This document shows, piece by piece, positions 63,905 to 64,000 of a stretch of DNA of 64,000 nucleotides. Origin of the DNA: Elusimicrobium minutum (GTDB lineage Bacteria; Elusimicrobiota; Elusimicrobia; Elusimicrobiales; UBA9959); the NCBI GenBank assembly GCA_020723765.1, contig DYIF01000002.1, positions 1 to 64,000 on the forward strand, read 5' to 3'. The notes under the pieces were generated by a model. The model saw nothing but the letters and a program-made list of their open reading frames with translations. It did not search any database and was not told the DNA's origin. Within the stretch, counting starts at the first letter, position 1. Every line of letters begins with the position of its first letter. The position numbers and the translations under genes were made by a program.

Positions 63905-64000
63905 TGTCTCTCCTTTTCAATTTTTTTAAATTCGCTCAAAATATCGATATCCATACACTCATAATCGCAATCCTTTCTTATATACCAGTTACAGGGAGAA
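63901..64000 (-). CDS. 3' end of a gene running off the window edge
   Basis: The reverse complement of the last 100 bases is open in one frame and ends ...CNWYIRKDCDYECMDIDILSEFKKIEKERQ followed by TGA (63901-63903), which overlaps the GTG of the next gene. The cysteine-rich CNWYIRKDC segment is not assigned to a family by me. It is evidently the upstream gene of the polysaccharide operon. Confidence 0.6.
   Translation of the reverse strand, partial: SPCNWYIRKDCDYECMDIDILSEFKKIEKERQ

Noticed and set aside
1-64000. CRISPR array, rRNA operon or insertion sequence
   Set aside because: No regularly spaced direct repeats, rRNA-like sequence, intact transposase or flanking inverted repeats were seen.

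Overview
The window looks like chromosomal DNA of an AT-rich (roughly one third G+C by eye), anaerobic, Gram-negative-type bacterium. Anaerobic metabolism is indicated by a one-gene pyruvate:ferredoxin oxidoreductase beside an NfnAB-like pair. A diderm envelope is indicated by lipoproteins, a PorV/UPF0164-type protein, a predicted outer-membrane barrel, an O-antigen-ligase-like protein and a surface-polysaccharide region. The UPF0164/PorV family, FlgD-type C-terminal Ig module, GldAFG/DUF4340 transporter, LPP20-type lipoproteins and an ~800-residue transketolase would fit Elusimicrobiota or a spirochaete-like lineage. There is no rRNA or marker set that settles this, so the taxonomy is a guess.

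Layout. 1-1613 (-): FecR-like secreted protein and O-antigen-ligase-like protein. 1672-3786: a GmrSD-like DUF262/DUF1524 gene, very AT-rich, then a gene-poor stretch with a mini-ORF and a heptanucleotide repeat, ending at the 3' end of tRNA-Asn (3787-3858, -). 3912-5156 (-): MFS exporter. 5212-7949 (+): a compact operon of a 37-residue ORF, a secreted coiled-coil protein, MarC, a PAS protein, a small membrane protein and a CbpA-type J-protein. 8044-14065: PFOR (-) and the Nfn pair (+) diverge from a shared intergenic region. 14070-15305 (-): peptidase T. 15381-22193 (+): phosphate uptake (DUF47 + PiT), fructose-bisphosphate aldolase, long transketolase, PPC-domain protein, Era and a membrane protein. 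22190-27090 (-): AmrS-type radical SAM enzyme, diacylglycerol-kinase-like protein, a membrane-anchored protein, a FecR protein and two lipoproteins. 27258-31309 (+): GldA/F/G-like ABC system with a DUF4340 protein, behind a strong promoter and a leader hairpin.

31339-34479 (-): one large M1 + M28 + PDZ peptidase. 34541-41494 (+): phosphopentomutase-like enzyme, HEAT-repeat protein, secreted HEYGH metalloprotease with FlgD-type C-terminus, and PorV-like protein. 41607-45273 (-): short asparaginase-like protein, M18 aminopeptidase, small membrane protein, two-domain glutaredoxin-like protein, RluA-type pseudouridine synthase. 45405-49758 (+): FlgO/CsgG-like + VWA protein, secreted NagZ-like hydrolase, NupC transporter. 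49759-54604 (-): MurB, EamA permease, ornithine aminotransferase, barrel protein and a family-2 glycosyltransferase. 54651-58780 (+): two paralogous GT39-like membrane glycosyltransferases, the first split by a -1 frame change, around a glycosyltransferase-methyltransferase fusion. 58764-64000 (-): polysaccharide genes, continuing past the window edge.

Pyruvate is oxidised by PFOR to reduced ferredoxin, which Nfn can couple to NAD(P)H. The aldolase and transketolase link glycolysis and pentose phosphates. The many peptidases, the asparaginase-like protein, ornithine aminotransferase and the nucleoside transporter suggest use of peptides and nucleosides. The last 10 kb makes cell-surface glycans, probably with polyprenyl-phosphate-sugar donors. 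Most genes carry GGAGG-type ribosome-binding sites and many neighbours overlap by 1-16 bases.

The points I would follow up first are the palindromic overlapping divergent promoters and leader hairpin at 27.1-27.2 kb, the split GT39 gene and its glycosylation cluster at 54.6-58.8 kb, the M1-M28-PDZ peptidase, the GmrSD gene beside tRNA-Asn, and the terminator ending next to the eamA start codon. I did not find a clearly undescribed multi-gene system.
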